NCBI GenBank assembly: GCA_018267385.1
Contig: JAFDYN010000009.1
Span: 124,001 to 188,000 of the forward strand
Direction of reading: 5' to 3'
DNA length: 64,000 nucleotides
Source: Bacteroidota bacterium
GTDB taxonomy: Bacteria; Bacteroidota; Bacteroidia; Chitinophagales; LD1
The notes beneath the pieces were generated by a model, which saw nothing but the letters and a program-made list of their open reading frames with translations, made no database searches and was not told the DNA's origin. This document shows, piece after piece, positions 18,662 to 26,785 of the stretch. How positions within the stretch are numbered: position 1 is the stretch's first letter; the number at the start of each line of letters is the position of its first letter. The position numbers were made by a program, and so were the translations under genes.

Positions 18662-21600
18662 TTATTCTTTTATGATCTTGCGTACCACAGTGCCCTCGCC
18701 GGAGCGGAAGGTAACCATATACACGCCACCGGCCAGGGAGGAAAGGTCTGCTGCCAGCTCATGATCACCCTCTGCCTGCATACCACTACCCAGCACAGAT
18801 ACGGTACGTCCCATCATATCGGTCAGGTACATATCCATCTGCTGGCTGTGCAGCAGGCTATAGCTGATAGTCACCGCCTGGTGGGTAGGATTAGGATAGA
18901 TGTAGACATACAGGTTTCGCGCCAGCTCTGATATACCGGTCACGGTGATGCGCTGCGTGTCTGATATGGCAGCGCAGTATCCCTGGGTGACGACCACCTG
19001 GTACAAGCCATTTTGAGTGACGGTGAGGGTCTGAGAGGTAGCGCCCGGGAGCGGGCCATTGGAGTACCACCACTGCCATGAGCTGCCCGCAGAGGCGGTG
19101 AGTACATTGCCGCTGACGGTGAAGGTAGCCACCGGTGCAGGATCAAAGGCCACGTGTACACTATCGGTACTGGTACAGCCGTTTTTAGTGACTGATACGC
19201 GGTACTCTGCGGTAGTAGTCACTGCGGTCATGCTGGTAGTAGCGGCGTTGGACCAGAGGTAGGAGGTGCCGTCATTGCCAGCGGTGAGCACGATCGTATC
19301 TCCCACGCATGAGCCTGTATCGGTGGTGATCTGCACGAGCGGCAGGCTGAAGTGTACGACCGTATCATCTGCCGATGTAGCACTGCCACAGGCACCATTC
19401 ACGGTCACATGATAGATACCGGCATTGCTCACGGTGATAGACTGTGTGGTAGCAGAGTTGCTCCAGACATTGCCGGAGGCGGCAGAAGATGTCAGTACTA
19501 CGCTATCTGTACCGCAGAGGTGCAGCGATCCCTGCAGTGAGATGGTAGGCGCTGTAGCACCTGCTCCCTGCGTGATAGTAATCGTAGCTGTGCCCACACA
19601 TACGCCGTTGGCTACGGTCACAGTGTAGGTACCGCCGGTGGTCACGGTGGCGGTAGAGGCTGTACCGAGGCTGCCACTCCACGCATAGCTGCTGTAGCCT
19701 GCGCCCACATTCAGCGTGTCTGTAGCCCCGGGGCAGAGCGTCTGGGCAGTGGCAGTGATGGTAGGTGTAGGCGGTGTACCGCTCACAGAGATAGTAGCCA
19801 CATTGGAGGTGTCTGAGCAGCCATTCACCGTCACCACGGCGCTGTAGCTGCCACTGGCAGCGGCTGAGTAGGTAGCGGCGGTCTGGCCTGAGATAGGCCC
19901 ATTGGCGTCCAGCCATATATAGGATCCGGCAGGTGTAGCTGTCAGTGTCTGAGTACTGCCTCCGCAGATCAGTGTAGAGCCGGCAGGGCTGATCTGGGCA
20001 TTTGGTATCGCATTGACCGTCACCACGGTAGCGGTAGATGTAGCAGCGCCGCAGCCATTGTCATTGGTCACGGTGTAGCTGCCACCGGATGTCACCGTGA
20101 TAGCCTGAGTGGTGGCACCGCTGCTCCATACATTGCCGGAGGCAGAGGAAGAGGTGAGCACCACTGAGCCGCCCTGACAGAAGGTAGTAGCACTACCCGC
20201 GGCGATAGTAGGCGTGGGCGTAGCACCCTGCGCAGTGAGCGTGATAGTGGCAGTACCGGAGCAGGCACCCGTGGTCACAGTGACCGTATAGGTACCGGCT
20301 GTAGTAGCATAGGCGTAGCGTGTGCTGCCGAGGCTATTGCTCCAGGCGTAGGAGCTGTAGCCTGTGCCCACATCCAGCGTATCAGTAGCGCCGGAGCAGA
20401 GATAGAGATGAGGGGTGGTGATGGTAGGGCTGAGTGCCGAGCCTATCTGTACGCTCACCGCAGTGCTGGTATCTGAGCAGCTGCCACTGCTCACCACGAC
20501 TGCATATGAGCCTGCCGTAGTGGCTGTGTAGGTGCCCAGGGTCTGGCCCGAGAGCGGTGCGCCGTTTTTCAGCCACTGGTAGGTGCCTGTACCGGAGGCT
20601 GTGAGTACCTGGCTGCCGCTGCCACAGATGATGACCGGACCCGCCGGAGAGACACCTGCTACCGGCGTGGTAGTCACGGTGATGGTCGTAGCGGTAGACG
20701 ATGCTGTGCCACAGCGGCCCGCACTGGTCACGGTCACGGCATAGGAGCCTGCTGTAGATACGGAGATAGACGGAGTGGTCTGACCACCGGTCCAGTGATA
20801 GGTAGAGGCCGTGGAGCTGGTCAGTGTCACGCTGCTGCCGGAGCAGATGGCTACACTGCCTGACGGCAAAACGGTAGGCGTAGCAGGTGCCAGACCGGCA
20901 GAGATCACCACAGAGGCAGAGCCTGAGCAGACGCCATTGGTCACGGTGACGGTATAGGTGCCTGCTGCCGTAGGATATGCCTTCTGAGCAGTGCCGAGGC
21001 TATTGCTCCAGGCATAGCTGCTGTAGCCCGCACCGGCGTCCAGCGTGTCAGTAGCGCCGGAGCAGAGGCTGAGTGTAGTAGCTGAGATGACAGGCGTAGG
21101 TGGTGTGCCCGTCACCTGTACGCTCACAGTATTGGAGGTGGTAGGACAAGAGTTTTGCGTAGCTACTACATGATAGCTGCCGGTAGCGGTAGCTGTGTAG
21201 GTAGTGCCTGTCTGGCCGCCGATAGCGCCACTGGCATTGTACCACTGCAGGGTGCCGCCGGAGGTAGTGGCAGTGAGCACCTGGCTGCTGCCGGTACATA
21301 CTACTACGGGTCCTGCCGGTGTCACAGAGACGGTAGGGGCGCTATTCACGGTCACTGTCTGTGCGGCAGAGGTCACGCTGTGGCAGCCTTTCTCTATATA
21401 TACTGTATAAGAACCTGCTGCTGTAGCGGTGTAGGTGCGCGAGGTAGCGCCTGCTATGGCGTTGGTCCCGTTAAACCACTGATAGGCCGTGGCTCCCGTC
21501 TCCGTAGCGGTAAAGGTGACCGACCCGCCCGAGCAGAAGGTCAATGGCCCGCCCGCTGTCACAGCATTGCTCGGCACTGCGCCCACGGCTATGGCTGTAT

Positions 21601-22156
21601 TGCCTGCGGCCAGGGTATCTATAGGCGTACAGGTGCCGTTGGCCTGCTGCACGCGCAGCCAGAAGTTGAGCCCTGCTGCACTGGCATCTGCCTGCTGCGA
21701 GGTAGTGAGTGTGCCGATGCCGATGTAGACGGTAGCGGTCACGATGATCTTGAGTTTGAACTGGCCGGGATTGTCATAGGTGATACCTGCCACCTTCAGG
21801 CAAAACTGCTCGCTGGAGTCAAAGGTATTGTTGGTCTTATTGGTAGCCCAGCAGAGGCCGCAGGGCAGGTTTCCGATGGAGTCTATACGGATATTCTTGA
21901 GGCGGTAGGTAGAGCCGTTCTGCGTCACAGAGTTGGGCATTTTCACTTGTACTACCTGAGAGTAGGCCACGCCGCGCACAGCGCATGGCACGCTATCTGC
22001 CGGAGGTGAAAAGCCGGGTACCGAGAGGCTAGTGGTAGCGGTACAGATAGAGGAGCCGGAGCCGGAGCCGATGTGGCCGCAGTACTGTGCCTGCGCCGTA
22101 TAGCAGGTGGCCACGAGCAGCATGGCTGCCGCAAATATCTTGCGTAAAGACTTCAT
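18662..22156 (-). CDS. Giant secreted Ig-like repeat protein with T9SS domain
   Basis: 1164 aa. A signal peptide (1-23, ending TAQA) leads to a unique N-terminal region (about 24-200) with several cysteines. About twelve Ig-like units follow (200-1075). Most begin with a cysteine after a hydrophobic strand (ICSGSSVTL type) and end with G-x-Y-x-V-x-V and a second cysteine. Units 2-10 fall into three types repeated in order three times (period about 220 aa). The end (YIYPNPTHQAVTISYS ... MVTFRSGEGTVVRKIIKE) is a type A T9SS domain. The protein is likely a stalk-like surface adhesin, similar in style to SprB-type and CHU_C repeat proteins; the binding target is unknown. Confidence 0.85.
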   Translation of the reverse strand: MKSLRKIFAAAMLLVATCYTAQAQYCGHIGSGSGSSICTATTSLSVPGFSPPADSVPCAVRGVAYSQVVQVKMPNSVTQNGSTYRLKNIRIDSIGNLPCGLCWATNKTNNTFDSSEQFCLKVAGITYDNPGQFKLKIIVTATVYIGIGTLTTSQQADASAAGLNFWLRVQQANGTCTPIDTLAAGNTAIAVGAVPSNAVTAGGPLTFCSGGSVTFTATETGATAYQWFNGTNAIAGATSRTYTATAAGSYTVYIEKGCHSVTSAAQTVTVNSAPTVSVTPAGPVVVCTGSSQVLTATTSGGTLQWYNASGAIGGQTGTTYTATATGSYHVVATQNSCPTTSNTVSVQVTGTPPTPVISATTLSLCSGATDTLDAGAGYSSYAWSNSLGTAQKAYPTAAGTYTVTVTNGVCSGSASVVISAGLAPATPTVLPSGSVAICSGSSVTLTSSTASTYHWTGGQTTPSISVSTAGSYAVTVTSAGRCGTASSTATTITVTTTPVAGVSPAGPVIICGSGSQVLTASGTGTYQWLKNGAPLSGQTLGTYTATTAGSYAVVVSSGSCSDTSTAVSVQIGSALSPTITTPHLYLCSGATDTLDVGTGYSSYAWSNSLGSTRYAYATTAGTYTVTVTTGACSGTATITLTAQGATPTPTIAAGSATTFCQGGSVVLTSSSASGNVWSSGATTQAITVTSGGSYTVTNDNGCGAATSTATVVTVNAIPNAQISPAGSTLICGGSTQTLTATPAGSYIWLDANGPISGQTAATYSAAASGSYSAVVTVNGCSDTSNVATISVSGTPPTPTITATAQTLCPGATDTLNVGAGYSSYAWSGSLGTASTATVTTGGTYTVTVANGVCVGTATITITQGAGATAPTISLQGSLHLCGTDSVVLTSSAASGNVWSNSATTQSITVSNAGIYHVTVNGACGSATSADDTVVHFSLPLVQITTDTGSCVGDTIVLTAGNDGTSYLWSNAATTSMTAVTTTAEYRVSVTKNGCTSTDSVHVAFDPAPVATFTVSGNVLTASAGSSWQWWYSNGPLPGATSQTLTVTQNGLYQVVVTQGYCAAISDTQRITVTGISELARNLYVYIYPNPTHQAVTISYSLLHSQQMDMYLTDMMGRTVSVLGSGMQAEGDHELAADLSSLAGGVYMVTFRSGEGTVVRKIIKE

Positions 22157-22323
22157 AAATGGGTAAGTAATGGTTTGTGAAAAATGGGTTTACTATATTT
22201 CAAAGGTGGCTAAATGTATCACTTTCCGCGTAGCGGCAAAAGACGAAATTGTTAAGCTTCTAATATTAACAGCGAACGACTTATACGGTCGGTAAAACGA
22301 CTGACGCGAGGCCTCCCACCAAT

Positions 22324-22354
22324 AAAAAATCCCCTCAGCCGAAACCGAAGGGAT
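22324..22354 (-). terminator. Terminator-like hairpin after the T9SS gene at 22461
   Basis: On the minus strand ATCCCT pairs with AGGGGAT (22354-22349 with 22335-22329) and a run of T residues follows (22328-22324). It would end transcription of the gene at 22461-23267 after the intergenic repeat. Confidence 0.6.
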
Positions 22355-22365
22355 GTATATCGTGG

Positions 22366-22460
22366 CCCCTATCCCAATGCCTCGGGACCCCAAAGGGGAC
22401 TTTAATAACCTTCATGTTTGTATTAAAGCCTTCCCCTTGGGGGAAGGTTTGGATGGGGCT
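22366..22460. repeat. Two-armed intergenic hairpin repeat, copy 1
   Basis: Arm 1 contains CCCCAAAGGGGACTTTAATA and arm 2, facing it, TATTAAAGCCTTCCCC then GGGGGAAGGTTTGG. The arms are separated by about 20 nt. The same plan occurs at 23434-23538 and, decayed, at 39746-39830. Arm 2 touches the stop codon of the gene at 22461. Confidence 0.6.
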
Positions 22461-23267
22461 TTACTTCATCTGTACCATCTCGCTGCTGTACACCACGCCG
22501 TCTACGCTCACCTTGGCTATGAGCACACCGGCTGCCAGGCCGTAGCTTTTGGCGCTGAATGCTACCGAGTGGCTACCCGCGCTGCGTGGTGCCTCTGACT
22601 CCAGCGTAGCTACCCTCCTGCCTGTGATGTCATAGACCTCTGTGGTCACATGGGCTGCATCAGTGGCCAGCGTATAGCTGATCTGTGTCTGGTCTACAAA
22701 GGGATTGGGGTACACGCTCAGCACATCAGATGCCGGCAGTCCGGTGGTAGCAGCCTTGAGCACGTCAGGACTCAGCGTAGGGCTGCTCTCTACTTTGGTC
22801 AGGTCGGTCTCGCCGCCGGTGCAGGGCAGGTAGTACTCTGCCATATAGCTATTGGTAGCGCCCACCAGCTTGACGCGGTCGCCGTCCTTTTTGATATTGA
22901 GTGCGCCCGACTTGAAGCACCACACCATGTTCTGGTCCTTGATCTGATTGGCTATCTCATATTCCTCAAAGTACAGCTTATCGCCCACTATGGTGCCGCG
23001 CAGCTTGATATCGGCATAGTCGCCGTTCTCCTTGATGATAGTAGAGGTGCCGGTGATGGCGCTCCCCTCCTGCCGCAGCTCAAACTCATACTGGAAGGTC
23101 TGCATGATACTCTTGTGGTCAGCAGTGTACTGGTACCGCTTGCCGGTATAGTGGCCCGAGAGGTCGGTAGCCTTCAGCTCGGCAGATGAGAGGTCACTGA
23201 TCACACCGGCCGAGGCGCCTGAGGTGAGCAGCAGCACGGTAGCGATGGTAAGGGTAAGTTTCTTCAT
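22461..23267 (-). CDS. Secreted T9SS cargo protein, function unknown
   Basis: 268 aa from the ATG at 23267, which begins a clean signal peptide (MKKLTLTIATVLLLTSGASA). A longer frame to 23315 adds 16 residues ahead of the signal peptide and is rejected. The mature domain (about 30-165) has DLSGHYTGKRYQY and repeated G-T-I-x-G-D-x-L-x-F-x-E-Y patterns. This is a lipocalin-like or beta-barrel look seen in proteins that measure tolerance to additives, but no named family is certain. The end starts SVYPNPFVDQTQISYT and is a type A T9SS domain finishing SSEMVQMK. Confidence 0.8.
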   Translation of the reverse strand: MKKLTLTIATVLLLTSGASAGVISDLSSAELKATDLSGHYTGKRYQYTADHKSIMQTFQYEFELRQEGSAITGTSTIIKENGDYADIKLRGTIVGDKLYFEEYEIANQIKDQNMVWCFKSGALNIKKDGDRVKLVGATNSYMAEYYLPCTGGETDLTKVESSPTLSPDVLKAATTGLPASDVLSVYPNPFVDQTQISYTLATDAAHVTTEVYDITGRRVATLESEAPRSAGSHSVAFSAKSYGLAAGVLIAKVSVDGVVYSSEMVQMK

Positions 23268-23433
23268 GGTTGAAATCTGTTTAGGTGATAGATGTATCTC
23301 TAACGCTTTTTCCATACGGAAATTACAGCGAAAAAATCAGACTGTCTAATCCATAAACGAGAAATGACAGAAAAGTAACAAACCGCGGGGTGTGCGGAGG
23401 AGCCTACCGATCAAGACAGCCCCCATGAGCTCG

Positions 23434-23538
23434 TTTTAACCCCTCTAATCTCCCCTGAATCAGGGGAGACTTAAACAGCCTCTGCACGCATATATATATG
23501 TATTAAAGCCTCCCTGTTTTAGGGAGGTGGGAGGGTAA
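23434..23538. repeat. Two-armed intergenic hairpin repeat, copy 2
   Basis: Arm 1 holds CTCCCCTGAATCAGGGGAG; arm 2 holds GCCTCCCTGTTTTAGGGAGG followed by TGGGAGGGT. They face each other across GACTTAAA ... TATTAAAG. This fills most of the 303-nt gap between 23268 and 23570; nothing else was seen there. Confidence 0.65.
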
Positions 23539-23570
23539 GGCAGTGTCAGGCGGCCAGGTTTTCACGTTTT

Positions 23571-24569
23571 CTACCCCAGATAGTCCGCTATATCGCTGCC
23601 CGGTGCCCAGCGGCTACCCTCCATCTCCTTTAGCACCGTCATACGCGGTACGGTAGCCGTCATCGCTTTCGCCTTCTTTGCCCACAGATCATAGCTGCCC
23701 GTATCGGGGCAGAGGGTCACCCGCCGGTGGCGCAGCGGGGCCATGCGCGCGGCGTTGAGCTGCTCCCGGCCACCTGTGGCCAGCCAGAGGCGGCGCGGCT
23801 GTAGCAGGCTGGCTATCACCGCCGTCTTCTCACTCTCTACGATGCAGACCGGCATGCCGCTATACCGCGGCTGAGAGAGCAGGTGCTCGCCATAGAGGCA
23901 CTGCCGCAGCCGGTAGCCCTCCATGCCCGCCAGGCTGTGCATCCACGAGATACGCGCCTCGGGTTCCTTCACACGCTTGCCGCTATCGGCGTGGTAGAGC
24001 ATCACCTTGCCCGTGCGGATGCGCTCCTGCGCGTCTATCTGCCACCAGATGGTAGCGCCGGGCCAGCGATCACTGATGCCGAACATATACATCCTAAACG
24101 CCCGGCTCAGCCCCTCCCACCCAAAGCGCCCGAGTATATACTGCGCAAAGTGACTATGGTGAAAGAGGTCCGTACTATCTGACCACACCCGGTACGGCAT
24201 CACGGAGAAATCATCGCGCTCCGGCACCTCCACAGCCGCCTGCTGCACCACGACAGGCGCGACCTTCGCCGTACTACTCCTGCGGCTATAAGTGGGGCGC
24301 CGTGCCGTCCTGTGCGTATCTGCGTGGCGTGTGATGATGCCGCTGCCCACGCCCGTGAGCGACGCATGGTCCTCCGCCCACCGGCGCGGCGTGTAGTGGT
24401 AGCCACAGCTCTCCTGCCTGTCGCACCGCCCCACCTCGGGCGCGATGTACTGCCCCGTCTGCGTATCTACATAGCGGGTAAACTTGTGCGGCTGATGGCA
24501 CCGCGGGCATATGTGGCGCGTGTGGCGGCCTGCGTATTTCTCCAATTGTACAGTGTGTTGATTTTGCAT
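23571..24569 (-). CDS. DUF6371-type zinc-ribbon/Toprim-like protein (mobile-element primase-related)
   Basis: 332 aa from the ATG at 24567-24569. The N-terminus has a four-cysteine zinc ribbon (C21, C24, C49, C55; HICPRCHQPHKF ... GRCDRQESCGYHYTP), as in primase-type proteins. The second half (about 225-332) has a Toprim-like order: PVCIVESEKTAVIAS, WLATGGREQL and VTLCPDTGSYDLW. The family is common in Bacteroidota mobile elements and phage-like islands next to RepA/DnaB-like ATPases; one lies at 26786 here. The longer frame to 24857 adds 96 residues of low-complexity translation of the repeat region and is rejected. It is GC-rich compared with the gene pair beside it. Confidence 0.75.
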   Translation of the reverse strand: MQNQHTVQLEKYAGRHTRHICPRCHQPHKFTRYVDTQTGQYIAPEVGRCDRQESCGYHYTPRRWAEDHASLTGVGSGIITRHADTHRTARRPTYSRRSSTAKVAPVVVQQAAVEVPERDDFSVMPYRVWSDSTDLFHHSHFAQYILGRFGWEGLSRAFRMYMFGISDRWPGATIWWQIDAQERIRTGKVMLYHADSGKRVKEPEARISWMHSLAGMEGYRLRQCLYGEHLLSQPRYSGMPVCIVESEKTAVIASLLQPRRLWLATGGREQLNAARMAPLRHRRVTLCPDTGSYDLWAKKAKAMTATVPRMTVLKEMEGSRWAPGSDIADYLG

Positions 24570-24678
24570 AGGATTTTTTTTAGGGAATAGGGAAAAAGGA
24601 ATAGGGAATAACGAATAGAGAATAATGGAATGCAAGGGCGGCCTATGGACGCGTACCTTTTGGGGCAATGCAGCGCCG

Positions 24679-24739
24679 GCGCCATTGCACACAGCCCCAA
24701 CGGGGCGGCACGCCCTTAGCGCATGGGCATCGCCCTGCG
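24679..24739. repeat. 61-bp direct repeat, copy A
   Basis: This segment recurs at 24825-24885 with a single difference (CCATTG here, CCATGG there). It contains GCCCCAACGGGGC, which can fold back on itself. Confidence 0.85.
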
Positions 24740-24824
24740 ATGGTGTGCGGTCGGCCTCTTGTAGCGTACGGCGGTGCCATACGCTGGAGGCGCATCGCCC
24801 CTTCGGGGCTTCATATACCGCCGG

Positions 24825-24885
24825 GCGCCATGGCACACAGCCCCAACGGGGCGGCACGCCCTTAGCGCATGGGCATCGCCCTGCG
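24825..24885. repeat. 61-bp direct repeat, copy B
   Basis: Second copy of the unit at 24679-24739, offset 146 bp. A related GCCCCTTCGGGGC palindrome lies between the copies at about 24797-24809. Confidence 0.85.
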
Positions 24886-24923
24886 GTAGTAGTGTGCGGG
24901 CATCAAGAACCGCAAAAAAACAT

Positions 24924-24957
24924 CGTCATTGCGAGGAGCGAAGCGACGTGGCAATCC
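24924..24957. repeat. REP-like element, copy 1
   Basis: It starts CGTCATTGCGAGGAG and ends GACGTGGCAATCC. The same element occurs twice, facing inwards, at 32439-32575. Confidence 0.75.
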
Positions 24958-25016
24958 AGAATGTGCCGGACGAGGGCTGTGGAGGCGGCAGATCGGCTAT
25001 CAAACTAAGACTCTAT

Positions 25017-25063
25017 ATATTCATTCATTCACTTCTCTTAGTGAACATGAATGAATGAATATT
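25017..25063. repeat. 47-bp inverted repeat, left end of ATPase cassette
   Basis: The sequence is an imperfect palindrome: 14 bp at each end pair (25017-25030 with 25049-25062, built on ATTC units) and TTCACT/AGTGAA can pair within it. Its reverse complement equals 26726-26772 except for one base. It ends 1 nt from the stop codon of the gene at 25065. It could act as a terminator hairpin, a recombination end, or both. Confidence 0.85.
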
Positions 25064-25064
25064 T

Positions 25065-25547
25065 CTAGTCGGCATAATCTGCAAGTATCTCCCGCATTTT
25101 GAGAAGCGTTGGAGACTTTTTCTGTATCAAAGTATTAATGAGATCTTTCAGGTCTTGATTAAATTCAGCGGCCGGTGATTTCGCCAGTTGACGCAGTCTT
25201 TTAAAGTCAGCCAAGATTTTATGCTTAACTACCGCCTCATCAGCACAAAGCGTAATAAACTTTTCAAAGCCTTCTCCTTTGGTCTCGATCAGGCTGTGAA
25301 GCCCATTAGGGTGTGTCAGAAGTTTAAAGTTTGGGTAGGTTTTCTTAACAGCAAACTCACGATAATAGGTAAACACCTTATTACGTTTTCCTTCATCAAT
25401 GACACCTATGGCCTTTAGCTTTTTGGCGGAATGTTGTAGCGAATTAAATACATCGCCTATACCTGGCTGGTGAATAGGTTCAGATTTGGCAAGCATACGT
25501 ACAAGTAAAGTGTCTGCATGACACTCAGGCAATAATCTCCGATTCAT
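25065..25547 (-). CDS. Small partner of AAA ATPase, Toprim-like acidic motifs
   Basis: 160 aa with no signal or membrane segment. It starts MNRRLLPECHADTLLVRMLA, with E8 and D12 at the end of a first strand. After GIGDVFNSL it has KLKAIGVIDEGKR (D51, E52). This E ... D-x layout at strand ends is that of Toprim or DUF3226/DUF4435-like nuclease domains, but the second acidic site reads DEG rather than DxD, so the call is tentative. Next comes NFKLLTHPNGLHSLIETKGEGFEKFI and a basic helical C-terminus. Its ATG overlaps the TAA of the ATPase gene by one base (TAATG), showing translational coupling. ATPase plus Toprim-like partner pairs such as PARIS act in phage defence; that role is inferred here. 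Confidence 0.55.
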   Translation of the reverse strand: MNRRLLPECHADTLLVRMLAKSEPIHQPGIGDVFNSLQHSAKKLKAIGVIDEGKRNKVFTYYREFAVKKTYPNFKLLTHPNGLHSLIETKGEGFEKFITLCADEAVVKHKILADFKRLRQLAKSPAAEFNQDLKDLINTLIQKKSPTLLKMREILADYAD

Positions 25548-26668
25548 TATTTTTTAGGTTCTTTCTGAAAAGCCTGCATATTAAAGAAGAGATCAACATT
25601 ATTATCCATTATGAAGATGATCTCCTTCCTCGTCAGCTCACGTACTTTGGTCTGGAAGTCTTCATAATAGGTGATAAATATCTTCACTTCATTTTCTACA
25701 CTAGCATGTTCCAGCATTTTCTCAATCACAAAAGGACTATGCGTGGTGATAAAGTATTGATTGTGCTTGTCGTCTATTATTCGATCTGCCAACATTTGAA
25801 TATAGGGTGGATAAGATTGTGACTCTGGCTCTTCAAAGAGAAGCACCGAGTTTTTGTTGGATTCTATTGCCGCTAAATAGTACAACATCCTTTGAAACGT
25901 ATCCGGTGTCATTGAGAAGTCGATCTGATAATAGTGATCGTCACTTATTCTCATTATATCGAGCCTATTAGAATTCTTTTCAAAAAGTATTTTGAATGAA
26001 AACTTACTAAAAAAATCGCCTGCAAACTCCTTTAATCTAGAATCGTGTCTGATGATCTTCCATAAGTTCCAACCATCAGGATCTAAATTATCACGAAACG
26101 CAGTAGTGGGTGCGGTGCCTCTGTCTTCTCCAGGTATTCCTCGAAAATGATACTTAAAAACTGGAGGTTCTGGTATAATCCTTCTATCGATAATACCTCC
26201 AGATTTATCGAATCCTAAAGAAAGTTCCCACTCGTTCTTTATTTCACTGAACCAACGTAAGAAAAACTTACCTCTCATGTGATCAAGTATAAACGTGTGC
26301 TCTCCTACAGTTATCCGAATATCCTTATCATAGTTTTTATCGAAAAACAAGGATGCCATATCCGAATACCTTATCATAGTTGATGGCAACTTAGGTAATT
26401 CCATCACACTACGAACATTTGTAAGGGCTAACGCCTCTAAAATATTCGATTTGCCAGCATTGGGCTCGCCTATGAAAACATTTACACGAGCAGGTTTGAA
26501 TGATATCTTATTTATGGACTTGAAATTACTTATATCAATAGTATATAGCGGCAAGTCCAGCCCAACGGCGTTTTTGCGTTTTGGAACAACCTTTTTCTTA
26601 GCTGTTGTTCTTGCTTTACTAGTTGTCGTTTTCAACTGAAATGCTCTCGCTGACGGTTTTGTTGGCAT
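25547..26668 (-). CDS. AAA15/OLD-like ABC-type ATPase
   Basis: 373 aa from the ATG at 26668. A basic, low-complexity tail (1-35, TTSKARTTAKKKVVPKRK) precedes an SMC/RecF-like ATPase: LYTIDISNFKSINKISF, Walker A GEPNAGKS (67-74), Walker B SVLLFEEPES, then the H-switch YFITTHSPF. There is no long coiled coil and no fused Toprim domain, unlike OLD or GajA; the small partner may supply the nuclease. The C-terminus (VRELTRKEIIFIMDNN) differs from known types. A longer start at 26701 is upstream of the predicted promoter and is rejected. AT-rich codon use contrasts with the GC-rich genes on both sides, a sign of separate origin. Confidence 0.85.
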   Translation of the reverse strand: MPTKPSARAFQLKTTTSKARTTAKKKVVPKRKNAVGLDLPLYTIDISNFKSINKISFKPARVNVFIGEPNAGKSNILEALALTNVRSVMELPKLPSTMIRYSDMASLFFDKNYDKDIRITVGEHTFILDHMRGKFFLRWFSEIKNEWELSLGFDKSGGIIDRRIIPEPPVFKYHFRGIPGEDRGTAPTTAFRDNLDPDGWNLWKIIRHDSRLKEFAGDFFSKFSFKILFEKNSNRLDIMRISDDHYYQIDFSMTPDTFQRMLYYLAAIESNKNSVLLFEEPESQSYPPYIQMLADRIIDDKHNQYFITTHSPFVIEKMLEHASVENEVKIFITYYEDFQTKVRELTRKEIIFIMDNNVDLFFNMQAFQKEPKK

Positions 26669-26672
26669 ACCG

Positions 26673-26706
26673 CAAATATAACTTGTCAAAAATAAGAACA
26701 AAAGTA
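26673..26706 (-). promoter_or_regulatory. Two overlapping -7/-33 promoter elements for the ATPase operon
   Basis: On the minus strand TATATTTG (26680-26673) lies 4 nt from the ATG, with TTTTG 18 nt upstream (26703-26699), close to the Bacteroidota -33/-7 spacing. The upstream motif is itself part of TACTTTTG (26706-26699), a second -7 match that would give a leader of about 24 nt. Either would drive the ATPase and its partner, so the cassette carries its own promoter. Confidence 0.65.
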
Positions 26707-26725
26707 CTTAAATCTGTTTCCTAAG

Positions 26726-26772
26726 AATATTCATTCATTCACGTTCACTAAGAGAAGTGAATGAATGAATAT
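26726..26772. repeat. 47-bp inverted repeat, right end of ATPase cassette
   Basis: Reverse complement of 25017-25063 with one difference (CACGTTC against CATGTTC). It lies 13 nt past the stop of the RepA-like gene and 20 nt upstream of the promoter pair of the ATPase operon. It can fold by pairing its ATTC and GAAT repeats. Confidence 0.85.
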
Positions 26773-26785
26773 TTCCCTCGACCTG

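Larger units (their letters stand above)
24570..25016. other. Non-coding repeat-rich stretch upstream of the DUF6371 gene
   Basis: No credible gene was found. The stretch begins with degenerate GGAATA-type repeats (24584-24630), then two copies of a 61-bp GC-rich direct repeat, then a REP-like element (24924-24957). Frames here change with the repeats and do not look coding. The DUF6371 promoter was not identified. Confidence 0.6.

Noticed and set aside
21155-22009. 284-aa plus-strand frame
   Set aside because: It lies antisense to the Ig-repeat gene and owes its length to repeat composition; the minus-strand frame has signal peptide, domains and T9SS end.
24625-25058. Overlapping plus-strand frames of 65-127 aa
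   Set aside because: They translate the 61-bp direct repeats and REP element and share the repeat units in different frames.
25017-25063. Short ATTC/GAAT tandem repeats as a CRISPR or satellite
   Set aside because: There is no repeat-spacer array; the units form a hairpin and are matched in inverted form at 26726.
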